DNA of 64,000 nucleotides from Mycobacterium palustre (GTDB lineage: Bacteria > Actinomycetota > Actinomycetes > Mycobacteriales > Mycobacteriaceae), in contig NZ_LQPJ01000136.1 in NCBI RefSeq assembly GCF_002101785.1, positions 186,001 through 250,000 of the forward strand, written 5' to 3'. How positions within the stretch are numbered: the stretch's first letter is position 1; every line of letters starts with the position of its first letter. The translations under genes and the position numbers were made by a program. The notes beneath the pieces were generated by a model. It had not been told where the DNA came from, made no database searches, and saw only the letters and a list, made by a program, of their open reading frames with translations. Shown here one piece after another: positions 16,181 to 24,400 of the stretch.

Positions 16181-16764
16181 GCGCTGATTCCCTTCAGGAG
16201 CAACGTGGTCGTGCGATCAACCCAGGCATCCCGAACGTCGGGGGCGAGCTCGGCCGGGCGGGTGAGCAGCGCCACCAGTGTCAGGCCCGCGACGGCTTCG
16301 GCCAGTTCCGCGGCGGTGACGTCGGCGCGCGCCTCGCCCCGCGCGGCGGCCTTGTCGAGCCGCTCCGCGAGGCCGCCGGCGATGACGTCGGCGAACCGTT
16401 CCAAAAGCGCCGAATGCAACGTCGGGTCGGCCGCCATCTCGCCGACGAGCCCCGGAAGGGCCGACCTGGCCGCCGGCGTCGACAGGAAATCGGTTGTCCG
16501 GCAGACCATTTCACGCAGGTCGTCGCGCAGCGACCCGGTGTCGGGGATCGCGGTCGCGGCGCCGATCGGGAAGACGGCCTCGTGCACCAGGTGGGCCTTG
16601 CTGGGCCAGCGCCGGTAGATGGCGGGCTTGCTGGTGCCGGCACGCGTGGCGATGGCCGCGACCGACAGCCCCGCGTAGCCGGTTTCGGCGAGGAGCTCGA
16701 CCGTCGCGCAAAGCACGGCGGCGTCGATGCGGGGGTCACGGGGCCGCCCAAAATCCACTACCAT
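16177..16764 (-). CDS. TetR-family regulator
   Basis: A 195-residue TetR protein. The helix-turn-helix is in YAGLSVAAIATRAGTSKPAI followed by YRRWPSKAHLV (about residues 30-60), with an alpha-helical ligand domain after it. It is the first gene of an operon with the DUF1214 gene (4-base overlap) and is divergent from a sulfotransferase gene 27 bases away. The short intergenic region holds the palindrome TTTCGAAA at 16764-16771, a weak candidate operator overlapping its own start. The ligand is unknown. Confidence 0.9.
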   Translation of the reverse strand: MVVDFGRPRDPRIDAAVLCATVELLAETGYAGLSVAAIATRAGTSKPAIYRRWPSKAHLVHEAVFPIGAATAIPDTGSLRDDLREMVCRTTDFLSTPAARSALPGLVGEMAADPTLHSALLERFADVIAGGLAERLDKAAARGEARADVTAAELAEAVAGLTLVALLTRPAELAPDVRDAWVDRTTTLLLKGISA

Positions 16765-16791
16765 TTCGAAACTGAAAGTAACATAAGTCAG

Positions 16792-18033
16792 GTGACCGAC
16801 ACCGGCGTCGTCATCCTCGACGACCTAGCGCAGCCCCGATTCACCGCGGAGGCCCGGCAGATCCTCGACATGATGGCCACGATGGCCCCCGACTGCCCGC
16901 TCGACGCCGACGCGCTGCACGCCCGCGCCACCGCCGACACCGGCCTCGACGACTTCGGCGCGCCAGACTACCGAGAACGGCTCGACGTCTACCTCGCCGC
17001 GCTGCGTGACATCGACGGCCTGCACCCCGCCGGAGCGGTCAACTTCTACGGGCAGCTGCTGCAGTCGCTCAAGAACCGGCTGCTGTTCACCGACCTGATG
17101 AGTCGCCATCCCGAGATCGACGACATCGAGCTGCAACCGCCGGTCGTGATCGCCGGCCTGCCCCGCACCGGGACCACCCACCTGCACAACCTGCTGGCCG
17201 CGCCGCCCACCTTCCGCACCATGCCGTACTGGGAGAGCGTCGAACCGTTTCCGCTGCCCAATGAGGTTGGGGCGGAACCGGATCCGCGGCGGGCGCGGAT
17301 GGACGTGGCCGTCGCGGTGATCAACACGGTGATGCCGCATTTCGCGCTGATGCACGAGATGACCACCGACCACGTCCACGAAGAGATCCAGTTGCTGGCC
17401 AACGACTTTTCCACGATGCTCTTCGAGACGCTGGCCGACGTGCCGCGCTGGCGCGACCACTACACCGCCCACGACCAGACTCCCCACTACCGTCACCTGG
17501 CCCGACAGCTCAAGGCGATGCAGTTCCTGCGCGGCGGGCGGCGCTGGCTGCTCAAGTCGCCCCAGCACCTCGAGCAGGTGCCGGTGCTGGATCGGGTCTT
17601 CCCGGGCAGCATCGTCGTGTTCACCCACCGCGACCCGGTGCCGGTGGCGCTGTCGATGATCGCGATGATCACCTATTCCGCGCGGATGCACCGCTCACCG
17701 GTGCCCGTGGCGAAGATCGCGGCCTACTGGATCGAGCGCCTGGATCGAATGCTCGCCGCGCTCGTCCGCGACCGCGACACGATCGGCCCGGAACGCTCGG
17801 TCGACGTGCGTTTCGACGACTTCATGGCCGACGAACTGGGCGTCGCCGAGCGGGTGTACGCCCTGGCCGGCGAACCCTGCAGCGAGCCGGTGCGCGCGGC
17901 GATCGCCGACTACGCCGCACGGCACCGGCGCGGCCGGCTGGGAAGCGTCGAGACGTCGCCCGAGATGTTCGGGCTGACCGAAGAGGGCCTGCGCGAGCGC
18001 TTCGCGCCCTACGTCGAGCGGTTCCTGGCCTAA
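16792..18033 (+). CDS. PAPS-dependent sulfotransferase family protein
   Basis: A 413-residue sulfotransferase. The PAPS-binding loop is in VVIAGLPRTGTTHLHNLLAA near residue 120, the second conserved block is WLLKSPQHLEQVPVLDRVFP, and the 3'-phosphate site is IVVFTHRDPVPVALS. This is the large mycobacterial sulfotransferase family (Stf-like), members of which sulfate glycolipids or other lipids. The GTG at 16792 starts at the natural N-terminus; the frame is open upstream but the sequence there is antisense to the TetR gene. It is divergent from TetR/DUF1214 and 27 bases before the ephF gene, so co-transcription with ephF is possible. The acceptor is unknown. Confidence 0.9.
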   Translation: MTDTGVVILDDLAQPRFTAEARQILDMMATMAPDCPLDADALHARATADTGLDDFGAPDYRERLDVYLAALRDIDGLHPAGAVNFYGQLLQSLKNRLLFTDLMSRHPEIDDIELQPPVVIAGLPRTGTTHLHNLLAAPPTFRTMPYWESVEPFPLPNEVGAEPDPRRARMDVAVAVINTVMPHFALMHEMTTDHVHEEIQLLANDFSTMLFETLADVPRWRDHYTAHDQTPHYRHLARQLKAMQFLRGGRRWLLKSPQHLEQVPVLDRVFPGSIVVFTHRDPVPVALSMIAMITYSARMHRSPVPVAKIAAYWIERLDRMLAALVRDRDTIGPERSVDVRFDDFMADELGVAERVYALAGEPCSEPVRAAIADYAARHRRGRLGSVETSPEMFGLTEEGLRERFAPYVERFLA

Positions 18034-18060
18034 TGGGGGCATCGAGTACCTTCTCAACAC

Positions 18061-18950
18061 ATGGTCGCTATGCCCGCGCTGGACGGTGTCGAACACAGGT
18101 ATGTCGAACTCGGCGACGGCGTCACCATCCACGTCGCGGATGCCGGCCCGGCCCACGGCCCGGCGGTGATGCTGGTGCACGGCTTCCCCCAGAACTGGTG
18201 GGAATGGCACGAATTGATCCAACCGCTGGCCGAGGACGGGTTTCGGGTGCTGTGCCCGGACCTCCGCGGCGCGGGCTGGAGCTCGGCCCCCGCTGCCGGT
18301 ACCTCAAGAACGACATGGCCGACGACTTGGCCGCGGCCCTCGATCGGTTGGGCGTCGCGACCGTCAGGCTCGCCGCCCACGACTGGGGCGGCCCCATCGC
18401 GTTCACGATGATGCTGCGCCACCCGGAGAAAGTCACCGGCTTTTTCGGGATGAACACTTCCGCGCCCTGGGTGATCCCCAGCCTCAAGATGCTCCGCAAC
18501 CTCTGGCGGTTCTGGTACCAGGTACCGATCGCGCTGCCGGTGATCGGCCCGCGTGTGGTCGGCGATCCCAAGGCCCGGTTCTACCGGGCTCTGGCGTCGT
18601 GGGTGGGCGGCGGCTACCTGGTACCCGACGACGACGTCCGCTTCTACATCGAGTGCATGCGTCAGCCCGGCCACGCGCTGGCCGGTTCGCGGTGGTACCG
18701 GACGTTTTTGAGCACGGAGCTGTTCCGTTGGCTGCGCGGCGAATACGACGACGCCCGCGTCGACGTGCCCGTGCGCTGGCTCAGCGGCACCAAAGACCCG
18801 GTGCTCACGGTGGATCTACTTGACGGATATGCCGACCGCATAAGCGATTTCGAGGTCGAGATCGTCGAGGGCGCCGGCCACTGGATCGTCGAACAGCGGC
18901 CCGAGCTGGTGCTGGACCGACTCAAGGCCTTCCTTCGCGACGAAAAGTGA
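18061..18950 (+). pseudogene. ephF: Epoxide hydrolase EphF (Rv0134), frameshifted
   Basis: An alpha/beta-hydrolase split by a frame change. The N-terminal part from ATG 18061 reads VMLVHGFPQNWWEWHELIQP (oxyanion HGFP) and CPDLRGAGWSSAP. Near 18286-18299 the homology moves one frame and continues as RYLKNDMADDLAAALDRLG, with the nucleophile block AHDWGGPIAFTM and the final EGAGHWIVEQRPE to a TGA ending at 18950. The whole span is 890 bases, one short of 297 codons, as expected from a single base lost from a C-rich stretch. All three catalytic positions are present on the two sides, so the damage is recent or a sequencing error. Without repair only about 80 correct residues would be made. Confidence 0.88.
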
Positions 18951-18971
18951 AGCGCCGCTGAGCCTTGCGCG

Positions 18972-19184
18972 TCAGTCGACGCCGATGGTGACCTCGGTGG
19001 ACTTAATGAAGACGGTCGCGGGCTGCCCCTCTTTGAGGCCGAGCTCGAGCGCGGCGTCCTTGGTGACCGACGCCGTGACGGTCTGATCGCCGCCGTCCAG
19101 CTTCACCCTCACGATCGCCATCACGCTACCGATCTCCACTTCGGTGATCGTTCCTTGGAGCTGGTTTCGGGTCGATAACCGCAT
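18972..19184 (-). CDS. Molybdopterin/TOBE (Mop) domain protein
   Basis: A 70-residue stand-alone Mop domain. It starts MRLSTRNQLQGTITEVEIGS and continues with the canonical SVTKDAALELGLKEGQPATV and a final FIKSTEVTIGVD. Such molbindin-like proteins bind molybdate or tungstate as oligomers in the cytosol and may buffer oxyanion. The ATG at 19184 gives the exact family length. It sits between ephF (convergent, 21 bases away) and a TetR gene on the same strand; no molybdate transporter is nearby, so its context gives no further clue. Confidence 0.9.
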   Translation of the reverse strand: MRLSTRNQLQGTITEVEIGSVMAIVRVKLDGGDQTVTASVTKDAALELGLKEGQPATVFIKSTEVTIGVD

Positions 19185-19223
19185 CGCGATCCTCCGTCGT
19201 GGTTTTCCGGGTCGGGGTCGAGC

Positions 19224-19829
19224 CTAATGTCGGGGGCCGAGCAAAGCTACGGAGGCGTCGATGGCCGGTTCGACTATTTCTCGGACGGGCCGGGCGTCCT
19301 CGACGGTGACGGCGGTCAGTTCGCGCAGGCCCCCCAGCAGGATCAACGCCAGCGGCGCCGTCAGCGGCGGCAGCTGCGCGCGCCGGAACCCAGGGTTGGC
19401 GCTGAGGGCGATCAGCAGGTCGGACAGCAACTGCTGCCCGTGGCGCTGGACGGGGCGGGCGACCGCGCCCAGCGACGGAAGTTCGCGGATCCAGCTCAAG
19501 GTTATGGCCGGGCGCGACTCGATGTGGCCCACGTAGGCCTCGACGGCCTGGCGGATCTGCCGGTGCCAGTCGGCTTCGGGATCGACTGCCGCTGCGATGT
19601 GTTCGCCCAGCTTTTCGATGTCGTCCCGCAGCAGTTCCAGGAAGCATTCCTCCTTGCTGGCGAACTGGCCATAGAAGGTGCGCTTGGAGGTGCGGGCGTG
19701 GCGGACGATGTCGGCGACCGTGCTGGCGCGGTAACCGCGCTCGGCGATCGAGGTGGCGAGGCCGTCGAGCAGCCGAAGCCGGAACGGATCGACCTCGCCG
19801 AGGACCGCGTCGTCAACCGCTGCTGTCAC
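19224..19829 (-). CDS. TetR-family regulator (Rv0135c homologue)
   Basis: A 201-residue TetR protein, the same length as Rv0135c. The helix-turn-helix lies in YRASTVADIVRHARTSKRTF followed by YGQFASKEECFLE. It is divergent from cyp138, and the 130-base intergenic region contains two inverted repeats of the same GGTAC-N6-GTACC design, 33 bases apart, which are the probable operators. The GTG at 19829 is the likely start. By position it controls cyp138 and itself; the inducing ligand is unknown. Confidence 0.92.
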   Translation of the reverse strand: MTAAVDDAVLGEVDPFRLRLLDGLATSIAERGYRASTVADIVRHARTSKRTFYGQFASKEECFLELLRDDIEKLGEHIAAAVDPEADWHRQIRQAVEAYVGHIESRPAITLSWIRELPSLGAVARPVQRHGQQLLSDLLIALSANPGFRRAQLPPLTAPLALILLGGLRELTAVTVEDARPVREIVEPAIDASVALLGPRH

Positions 19830-19871
19830 GGCCGGCGCCCCCTTCGGTGATCACGGCACCTTGTCCGGTCT

Positions 19872-19887
19872 GGTACCACAGAGTACC
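19872..19887. promoter_or_regulatory. TetR operator 1 (GGTAC-N6-GTACC)
   Basis: Inverted repeat GGTAC (19872-19876) and GTACC (19883-19887) with a 6-base spacer. It is the TetR-proximal member of a pair in the Rv0135c/cyp138 intergenic region. Confidence 0.65.
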
Positions 19888-19903
19888 GTATCCCGGGAAC
19901 GCT

Positions 19904-19921
19904 TGGTACAGCGCGGTACCA
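19904..19921. promoter_or_regulatory. TetR operator 2 (TGGTAC-N6-GTACCA)
   Basis: Perfect inverted repeat TGGTAC (19904-19909) and GTACCA (19916-19921) with the same 6-base spacer as operator 1. The two centres are 33 bases apart, close to three helical turns, and this one lies 38 bases before the cyp138 start. Confidence 0.65.
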
Positions 19922-19959
19922 CCCCGCTTCGGGGCAGATGATTGGGAGCGACCACCGCC

Positions 19960-21285
19960 ATGAGCGAGCTAGCCACGGCCCCCCCGGCGTCCCCGGCAGT
20001 CCGATTGCCGCCGGCGGCCCGGATCCCAAAGCCCCTCTGCGGCATGATCTTTGCGATTTCCAGGCGCGGGATGATCAAGCGCCTGGCGCGCCGCTACGGC
20101 AACGTCTTCATGCTCAACGTCCCGATCTACGGTCGCGTCGTGGTGGTCGGTGATCCGCAGCTGGCCAAGCGGATCTTCACCACCAGCCCCGAGGAGCTCG
20201 GCAACATCCAGCCCAACCTGAGCCGCCTGTTCGGCTCGGGTTCGGTCTTCGCGCTCGACCGCGACGATCATCGCAGGCGCCGGCGGTTGTTGGCGCCGCC
20301 GTTCCACGGCAAGAGCATGAAGAACTACGAGGCCATCATCGAGGAAGAGACCCTACGCGAGACCGCGAACTGGCCGGAGGGCCGGCCGTTTCCGACGCTG
20401 CCGTCGACGATGCGCATCACGCTCAACGCCATCCTGCGCGCCGTCTTCGGCGCCGACGGCGCCGAGCTCGACGAGCTGCGCCGGCTCATCCCGCCGTGGG
20501 TCACCCTCGGCTCGCGCCTGGCCACCCTGCCCAAACCGCAACGGACCTATGGCCGGTTCAGCCCCTGGGGGCGGCTGGCCGAGTGGCGCCGCCAGTACGA
20601 CATCGTCCTCGACCGGCTGATCGCCGCCGAGCGGGCCGACCCCAACTTCGCCGAGCGAACCGACGTGCTCGCCCTGATGCTGCGCAGCACTTACGACGAC
20701 GGTTCGACGATGTCGCGCAAGGACATCGGTGACGAGCTGCTGACGCTGCTTGCCGCCGGGCACGAAACCACCGCGGCCACGCTCGCCTGGGCGTTCGAGC
20801 GGTTGGTCAGGCACCCCGACGTGCTGGCGGCCATGGTCGAAGAGGCCGACAACGGCGGTTCGGAGCTGCGCCAAGCCGCGATTCTCGAGGTGCAGCGCAC
20901 GCGCACGGTAATCGATTTCGCGGCCAGGCGTGTCTATGCGCCGACCTTCAGGCTTGGGGAATGGGTTATCCCCCAAGGAAATTCGCTCATCGTCAGCATC
21001 GCTCAGATTCACGACGACCCCGCGGTCTATCCCGATCCGGACCGTTTCGACCCGCGGCGGTATATCGGGAACAAGCCGTCGACCTTCGCCTGGATCCCGT
21101 TCGGCGGCGGCACCCGGCGGTGCGTGGGCGCCGCGTTCGCCAACATGGAGATGGACGTCGTGCTGCGAACGGTATTGCGCCAGTTCACCATCGAGACCAC
21201 GGCAGCACCGGGGGAGCGGTGGTACTGCCGGGGCGTCGCCTACATTCCCAAGGACGGCGGGCGCATCGCGGTTCGTCGGCGCTGA
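19960..21285 (+). CDS. cyp138: Cytochrome P450 CYP138
   Basis: A 441-residue soluble P450, the same length as Rv0136. The I-helix oxygen-activation motif is LLAAGHETTAATLAW, the K-helix ExxR is in EVQRTRTV, and the heme-binding loop FGGGTRRCVGAAFANME places the thiolate ligand at Cys388. The substrate is unknown, though it belongs to the mycobacterial CYP138/CYP51-like set associated with lipids. The ATG at 19960 was chosen over the one at 19942 because it gives the orthologue length. It is divergent from a TetR gene with two operators between them and converges on msrA. Confidence 0.95.
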   Translation: MSELATAPPASPAVRLPPAARIPKPLCGMIFAISRRGMIKRLARRYGNVFMLNVPIYGRVVVVGDPQLAKRIFTTSPEELGNIQPNLSRLFGSGSVFALDRDDHRRRRRLLAPPFHGKSMKNYEAIIEEETLRETANWPEGRPFPTLPSTMRITLNAILRAVFGADGAELDELRRLIPPWVTLGSRLATLPKPQRTYGRFSPWGRLAEWRRQYDIVLDRLIAAERADPNFAERTDVLALMLRSTYDDGSTMSRKDIGDELLTLLAAGHETTAATLAWAFERLVRHPDVLAAMVEEADNGGSELRQAAILEVQRTRTVIDFAARRVYAPTFRLGEWVIPQGNSLIVSIAQIHDDPAVYPDPDRFDPRRYIGNKPSTFAWIPFGGGTRRCVGAAFANMEMDVVLRTVLRQFTIETTAAPGERWYCRGVAYIPKDGGRIAVRRR

Positions 21286-21291
21286 ACCGGC

Positions 21292-21807
21292 CTACTGGGG
21301 CGCCGATGCGCGGCGCGGCAACTTCCAGCCCGGCCGCACGTAGTGGCACGTGTACCCCTGGGGGTAGCGCTCCAGGTAGTCCTGGTGCTCGGGCTCGGCC
21401 TCCCAGAAGTCACCGGCCGGGCTGACCTCGGTGACCACCTTGCCGGGCCATAGCCCCGACGCGTCCACGTCGGCGATGGTGTCCAGCGCGACGCGCTTTT
21501 GCTCGTCGTCGAGGTAGAAGATGGCCGAGCGGTAGCTGGGCCCCAGGTCGTTGCCCTGCCGGTTCTTCGTCGTCGGGTCGTGAATTTGGAAGAAGAACTC
21601 CAGCAGCGTGCGGTAATCGGTGACCGCCGGGTCGTAGATGATCTCGATGGCCTCGGCGTGCGTGCCGTGGTTGCGGTAGGTCGCGTTGGGAACGTCACCC
21701 CCGGTGTAGCCGACCCGGGTCGAAATCACGCCGGGCTGCTTGCGAATCAGGTCTTGCATGCCCCAAAAGCAGCCGCCGGCCAGGATCGCCTTCTCATGCG
21801 CCGCCAT
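21292..21807 (-). CDS. msrA: Peptide methionine sulfoxide reductase A
   Basis: A 171-residue enzyme that reduces methionine-S-sulfoxide in proteins in the cytosol. The catalytic cysteine is Cys13 in AGGCFWGMQDL; other family blocks are GVISTRVGYTGGDVPNATYRN, HAEAIEIIYDP and NRQGNDLGPSYRSAIFY. The ATG at 21807 has AGGAGGACGGG upstream. It matches Rv0137c in position, convergent with cyp138 and divergent from the Rv0138 homologue. The stop is 6 bases from the cyp138 stop, so the two transcripts must overlap. Confidence 0.96.
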   Translation of the reverse strand: MAAHEKAILAGGCFWGMQDLIRKQPGVISTRVGYTGGDVPNATYRNHGTHAEAIEIIYDPAVTDYRTLLEFFFQIHDPTTKNRQGNDLGPSYRSAIFYLDDEQKRVALDTIADVDASGLWPGKVVTEVSPAGDFWEAEPEHQDYLERYPQGYTCHYVRPGWKLPRRASAPQ

Positions 21808-21887
21808 ACCCGTCCTCCTTGCCGTGTGCGTGCATCGCCTCCGATTATCCCGCATCACCGGCCGGGCGAACCCTCGACAAACTTCAT

Positions 21888-21901
21888 TAGAACGTGTTCT
21901 A
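21888..21901. promoter_or_regulatory. KstR-type operator
   Basis: TAGAACGTGTTCTA fits the KstR consensus TnnAACnnGTTnnA at every fixed position and has perfect arms. It lies 8 bases before the GTG start of the Rv0138 homologue and 80 bases before msrA, where a bound repressor would block the plus-strand promoter. Confidence 0.7.
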
Positions 21902-21909
21902 GTTCTGTT

Positions 21910-22416
21910 GTGGGCACGCGAGAGTTTTCCCGGAGCGAACTTGCTTCGGCGTTCGAGCAGTTCGAGGCCACGGTGGCGCGGGCCGCGCAGACCCGCGACT
22001 GGGACGCCTGGGTGCGCCAGTACACCCCCGACGTGCTCTACGTCGAGCACGCGGCTGGCACCATGCGGGGCCGCGACCAAGTGCGCGACTGGATCCATAA
22101 AACGATGACGACGTTCCCGGGCAGCCACATGGTGGCATTCCCGACGTTGTGGTCGGTCATCGACGAGCCCACCGGTCGGGTCATCCTCGAACTGGACAAC
22201 CCCATGCGCGACCCCGGCGACGGCAGCGTCATCAGCGCCACCAACATCACGATCATCACGTACGCCGGCGACGGCCAGTGGAGCCGCGAAGAAGACATCT
22301 ACAACCCGCTGCGGTTCCTGCGAGCGGGCATGAAGTGGTGCCGCAAGGCGCAGGCCCTCGGCACCCTCGACGAGGAGGCCGCGCGCTGGATGCAGCAACA
22401 CGGAGGGGTCCAGTGA
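21910..22416 (+). CDS. SnoaL/NTF2-fold protein (Rv0138 homologue)
   Basis: A 168-residue protein (Rv0138 has 167). The cone-shaped NTF2-like fold is suggested by RDWDAWVRQYTPDVLYVEHA, MRGRDQVRDWIHKTM and TITTYAGDGQWSREEDIYNP-like strands; such folds occur in steroid isomerases and polyketide cyclases. No catalytic residue can be assigned firmly, although Asp and His residues line the expected pocket positions. The GTG at 21910 follows a KstR-type operator by 8 bases, so the message is probably near-leaderless. Its stop overlaps the next gene by 4 bases. The operator suggests sterol catabolism, which the sequence alone does not prove. Confidence 0.88.
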   Translation: MGTREFSRSELASAFEQFEATVARAAQTRDWDAWVRQYTPDVLYVEHAAGTMRGRDQVRDWIHKTMTTFPGSHMVAFPTLWSVIDEPTGRVILELDNPMRDPGDGSVISATNITIITYAGDGQWSREEDIYNPLRFLRAGMKWCRKAQALGTLDEEAARWMQQHGGVQ

Positions 22417-23438
22417 GCGCGAAACCCAAGCTCGTCATAGGCGCCAACGGCTTTTTGGGTTCGCACGTGACCCGCCAGCTGGTGGCCGACGGACACGACG
22501 TGCGCGCTATGGTGCGCCCGACCGCCAACACCCGCGCCATCGACGACCTCAAGCTCAGCCGGTTTCACGGCGACGTGTTCGACACCGCGACGCTGCGCGA
22601 GGCGATGGACGGCGTCGACGACGTCTACTACTGCGTCGTCGACACCCGCGCCTGGCTGCGGGATCCGTCGCCGCTGTTTCGCACCAACGTCGAAGGCCTG
22701 CGCAACGTCCTCGACGTGGCCGTCAGACAACCGGGTCTGCACCGGTTCGTCTTCACCAGCACCTACGCCACGGTGGGCCGGCGGCACGGGCACGTGGCGA
22801 CCGAGGACGACGTCATCGAGCCGCGCGGGCTGACCCCGTATGTCCAGTCCCGGGTGCAGGCCGAGGACTTGGTGATGCGCTACGCGGCCGAGGCGGGGTT
22901 GCCCGCCGTGGCCATGTGCGTCTCGACGACGTACGGCAGCGGCGACTGGGGCCGCACCCCGCATGGGGCGTTCATCGCCGGCGCGGTCTTCGGCAAGCTG
23001 CCCTTCCTCATGGACGGCATCGAACTGGAGGTCGTCGGCGTCGACGACGCCGCGCGGGCCATGATCCTGGCCGCCGAGCGCGGCCGCATCGGCGAGCGTT
23101 ACCTGATTTCCGAGCGGATGATCGCGCTGAAGGACGTCGTGCGGATCGCGGCCGACGAGGCCGGCGTGCCGGCGCCGCGGCGCTCGATCTCGGTGCCGAC
23201 GCTGTATGCCCTCGGCGCGCTGGGCAGCCTGCGGGCCCGCCTCACCGGCAAGGATGCCGAGCTCAGCCTCGCCTCGGTGCGGATGATGCGGGCGGAAGCG
23301 CCCGTCGACCACAGCAAGGCGGTCCGGGAATTGGGCTGGCAGCCCCGCCCGGTCGAGGAATCCGTGCGCGAGGCGGCCCGATTCTGGGCCGCGATGCGCA
23401 CCGGCCGCAAAGACAGCGCCCCCGCCCAAGCCGATTAG
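22413..23438 (+). CDS. NAD-dependent epimerase/3-beta-HSD-like dehydrogenase (Rv0139)
   Basis: A 341-residue extended short-chain dehydrogenase. The Rossmann motif is VIGANGFLGSHVTRQL at the N-terminus and the catalytic segment is FTSTYATVGRR with YVQSRVQAED, where the usual YxxxK lysine appears as arginine. FRTNVEGLRNVLDVA is typical of 3-beta-hydroxysteroid dehydrogenase-like and dihydroflavonol-reductase-like enzymes. The GTG at 22413 overlaps the preceding stop by 4 bases (GTGA), so it is translationally coupled to the SnoaL-like protein and falls under the same KstR-type site. The Lys-to-Arg change could alter or slow catalysis; the substrate is not known. Confidence 0.9.
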   Translation: MSAKPKLVIGANGFLGSHVTRQLVADGHDVRAMVRPTANTRAIDDLKLSRFHGDVFDTATLREAMDGVDDVYYCVVDTRAWLRDPSPLFRTNVEGLRNVLDVAVRQPGLHRFVFTSTYATVGRRHGHVATEDDVIEPRGLTPYVQSRVQAEDLVMRYAAEAGLPAVAMCVSTTYGSGDWGRTPHGAFIAGAVFGKLPFLMDGIELEVVGVDDAARAMILAAERGRIGERYLISERMIALKDVVRIAADEAGVPAPRRSISVPTLYALGALGSLRARLTGKDAELSLASVRMMRAEAPVDHSKAVRELGWQPRPVEESVREAARFWAAMRTGRKDSAPAQAD

Positions 23439-23497
23439 GGGAAGCCTGGCCGGCCTCGCGGTGTTGCACCACACACCTGCGTAAGAAGGAGACATCG

Positions 23498-23878
23498 ATG
23501 AGCCACCGCCAAGTCCTCGAACCCAACGCCGGCCATCCCATCACGATCGAGCCCACGCGGGGACGGGTGCAGGTTCGCGTCAACGGCGAGCTGGTCGCGG
23601 ACACGACCGAGGCATTGGAACTGCGTGAAGCGACTTTGCCTGCGGTGCAATACATTCCGCTAAGCGATGTGGTCTCCGACCGGCTGACCCGCACCGACAC
23701 CAGCACCTACTGCCCGTTCAAGGGCGACGCCAGCTACTACAGCGTGACCACCGCGGCCGGCGACACCGTCGACGACGTGATCTGGACCTACGAGCACCCC
23801 TACCCGGCCGTCGCGGCGATCGCGGGGCATGTCGCGTTCTACCCCGACAAGGCCGAAATCAGCGTCTCGGCCTCATAG
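23498..23878 (+). CDS. DUF427 protein (Rv0140 homologue)
   Basis: A 126-residue protein of the same length as Rv0140. DUF427 features are visible: ITIEPTRGRVQVRVNGELVA, STYCPFKGDASYYSV, and the final GHVAFYPDKAEISVS. The family has a small beta-barrel fold and unknown function; the CPFKG segment is its most conserved part. The ATG at 23498 is preceded by AAGAAGGAG. It lies 59 bases after the dehydrogenase and is probably part of the same operon from 21910. Confidence 0.93.
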   Translation: MSHRQVLEPNAGHPITIEPTRGRVQVRVNGELVADTTEALELREATLPAVQYIPLSDVVSDRLTRTDTSTYCPFKGDASYYSVTTAAGDTVDDVIWTYEHPYPAVAAIAGHVAFYPDKAEISVSAS

Positions 23879-23892
23879 CACCCGGTAGCGGG

Positions 23893-24297
23893 TCAGTGGG
23901 CCCGCTCCGCCGCGCCCGGCAGGGCCCGCTCCGCCGCGCGCGTGTCGCTGTACTCGCGCATCGAGACGATCAGCCCGTCGCGGGTTTCCACGATGCACAC
24001 GAACGGGCTGTCGAACTTCACGCCGTCGACGGTGGTGCCGGAGGCGTTGGCCTCCACCACCACCGTGTCGCCCTCGCTGATGCAGCGGAGCAGGTCGATG
24101 GTGAGCTCGAGGGTCTGCTTGCGCCAGTCGATCGCCTTGCGCAGCGTGTCCTTGTCAAACGAAACCCGGGTGTAGACGCTCCAGTAGGTGAAGTCGTCGC
24201 TGAGCAACGTGAAGCCCTCGTCCAAATCGCCCCCCTCGCTCATGCTCTGCAGGAACATCCAGGCGAGCTCTGTGTGAGGGCCATCGAATGGCGTCAT
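23893..24297 (-). CDS. SnoaL/NTF2-fold protein (Rv0141c homologue)
   Basis: A 134-residue protein with a limonene-epoxide-hydrolase-like NTF2 fold, seen in FTYWSVYTRVSFDKDTLRKA and GDTVVVEANASGTTVDGVKF with SPFVCIVETRDGLIVSMREY. The ATG at 24297 gives a length near Rv0141c; the GTG at 24300 is also possible. The C-terminus is an in-frame duplication: an 18-base sequence beginning GGGCCCGCTCCGCCGCGC occurs at 23898 and 23922 and yields AERALPGAAERAH. It converges on the DUF427 gene with a 14-base gap. The function is unknown. Confidence 0.88.
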   Translation of the reverse strand: MTPFDGPHTELAWMFLQSMSEGGDLDEGFTLLSDDFTYWSVYTRVSFDKDTLRKAIDWRKQTLELTIDLLRCISEGDTVVVEANASGTTVDGVKFDSPFVCIVETRDGLIVSMREYSDTRAAERALPGAAERAH

Positions 24298-24400
24298 CAC
24301 ATCGCAATAGTGTCGTGGCACACGAGTGGCGGTCAATCAGCACGAACGTAGAACTAACTGTGATTGCCGCAAATACATTTCCGCAAATGAGAAGAGCCGG

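Noticed and set aside
16764..16771. TTTCGAAA as the operator of the TetR/DUF1214 operon
   Set aside because: An 8-base palindrome is short and there is no second copy; kept only as a remark in the gene entry.
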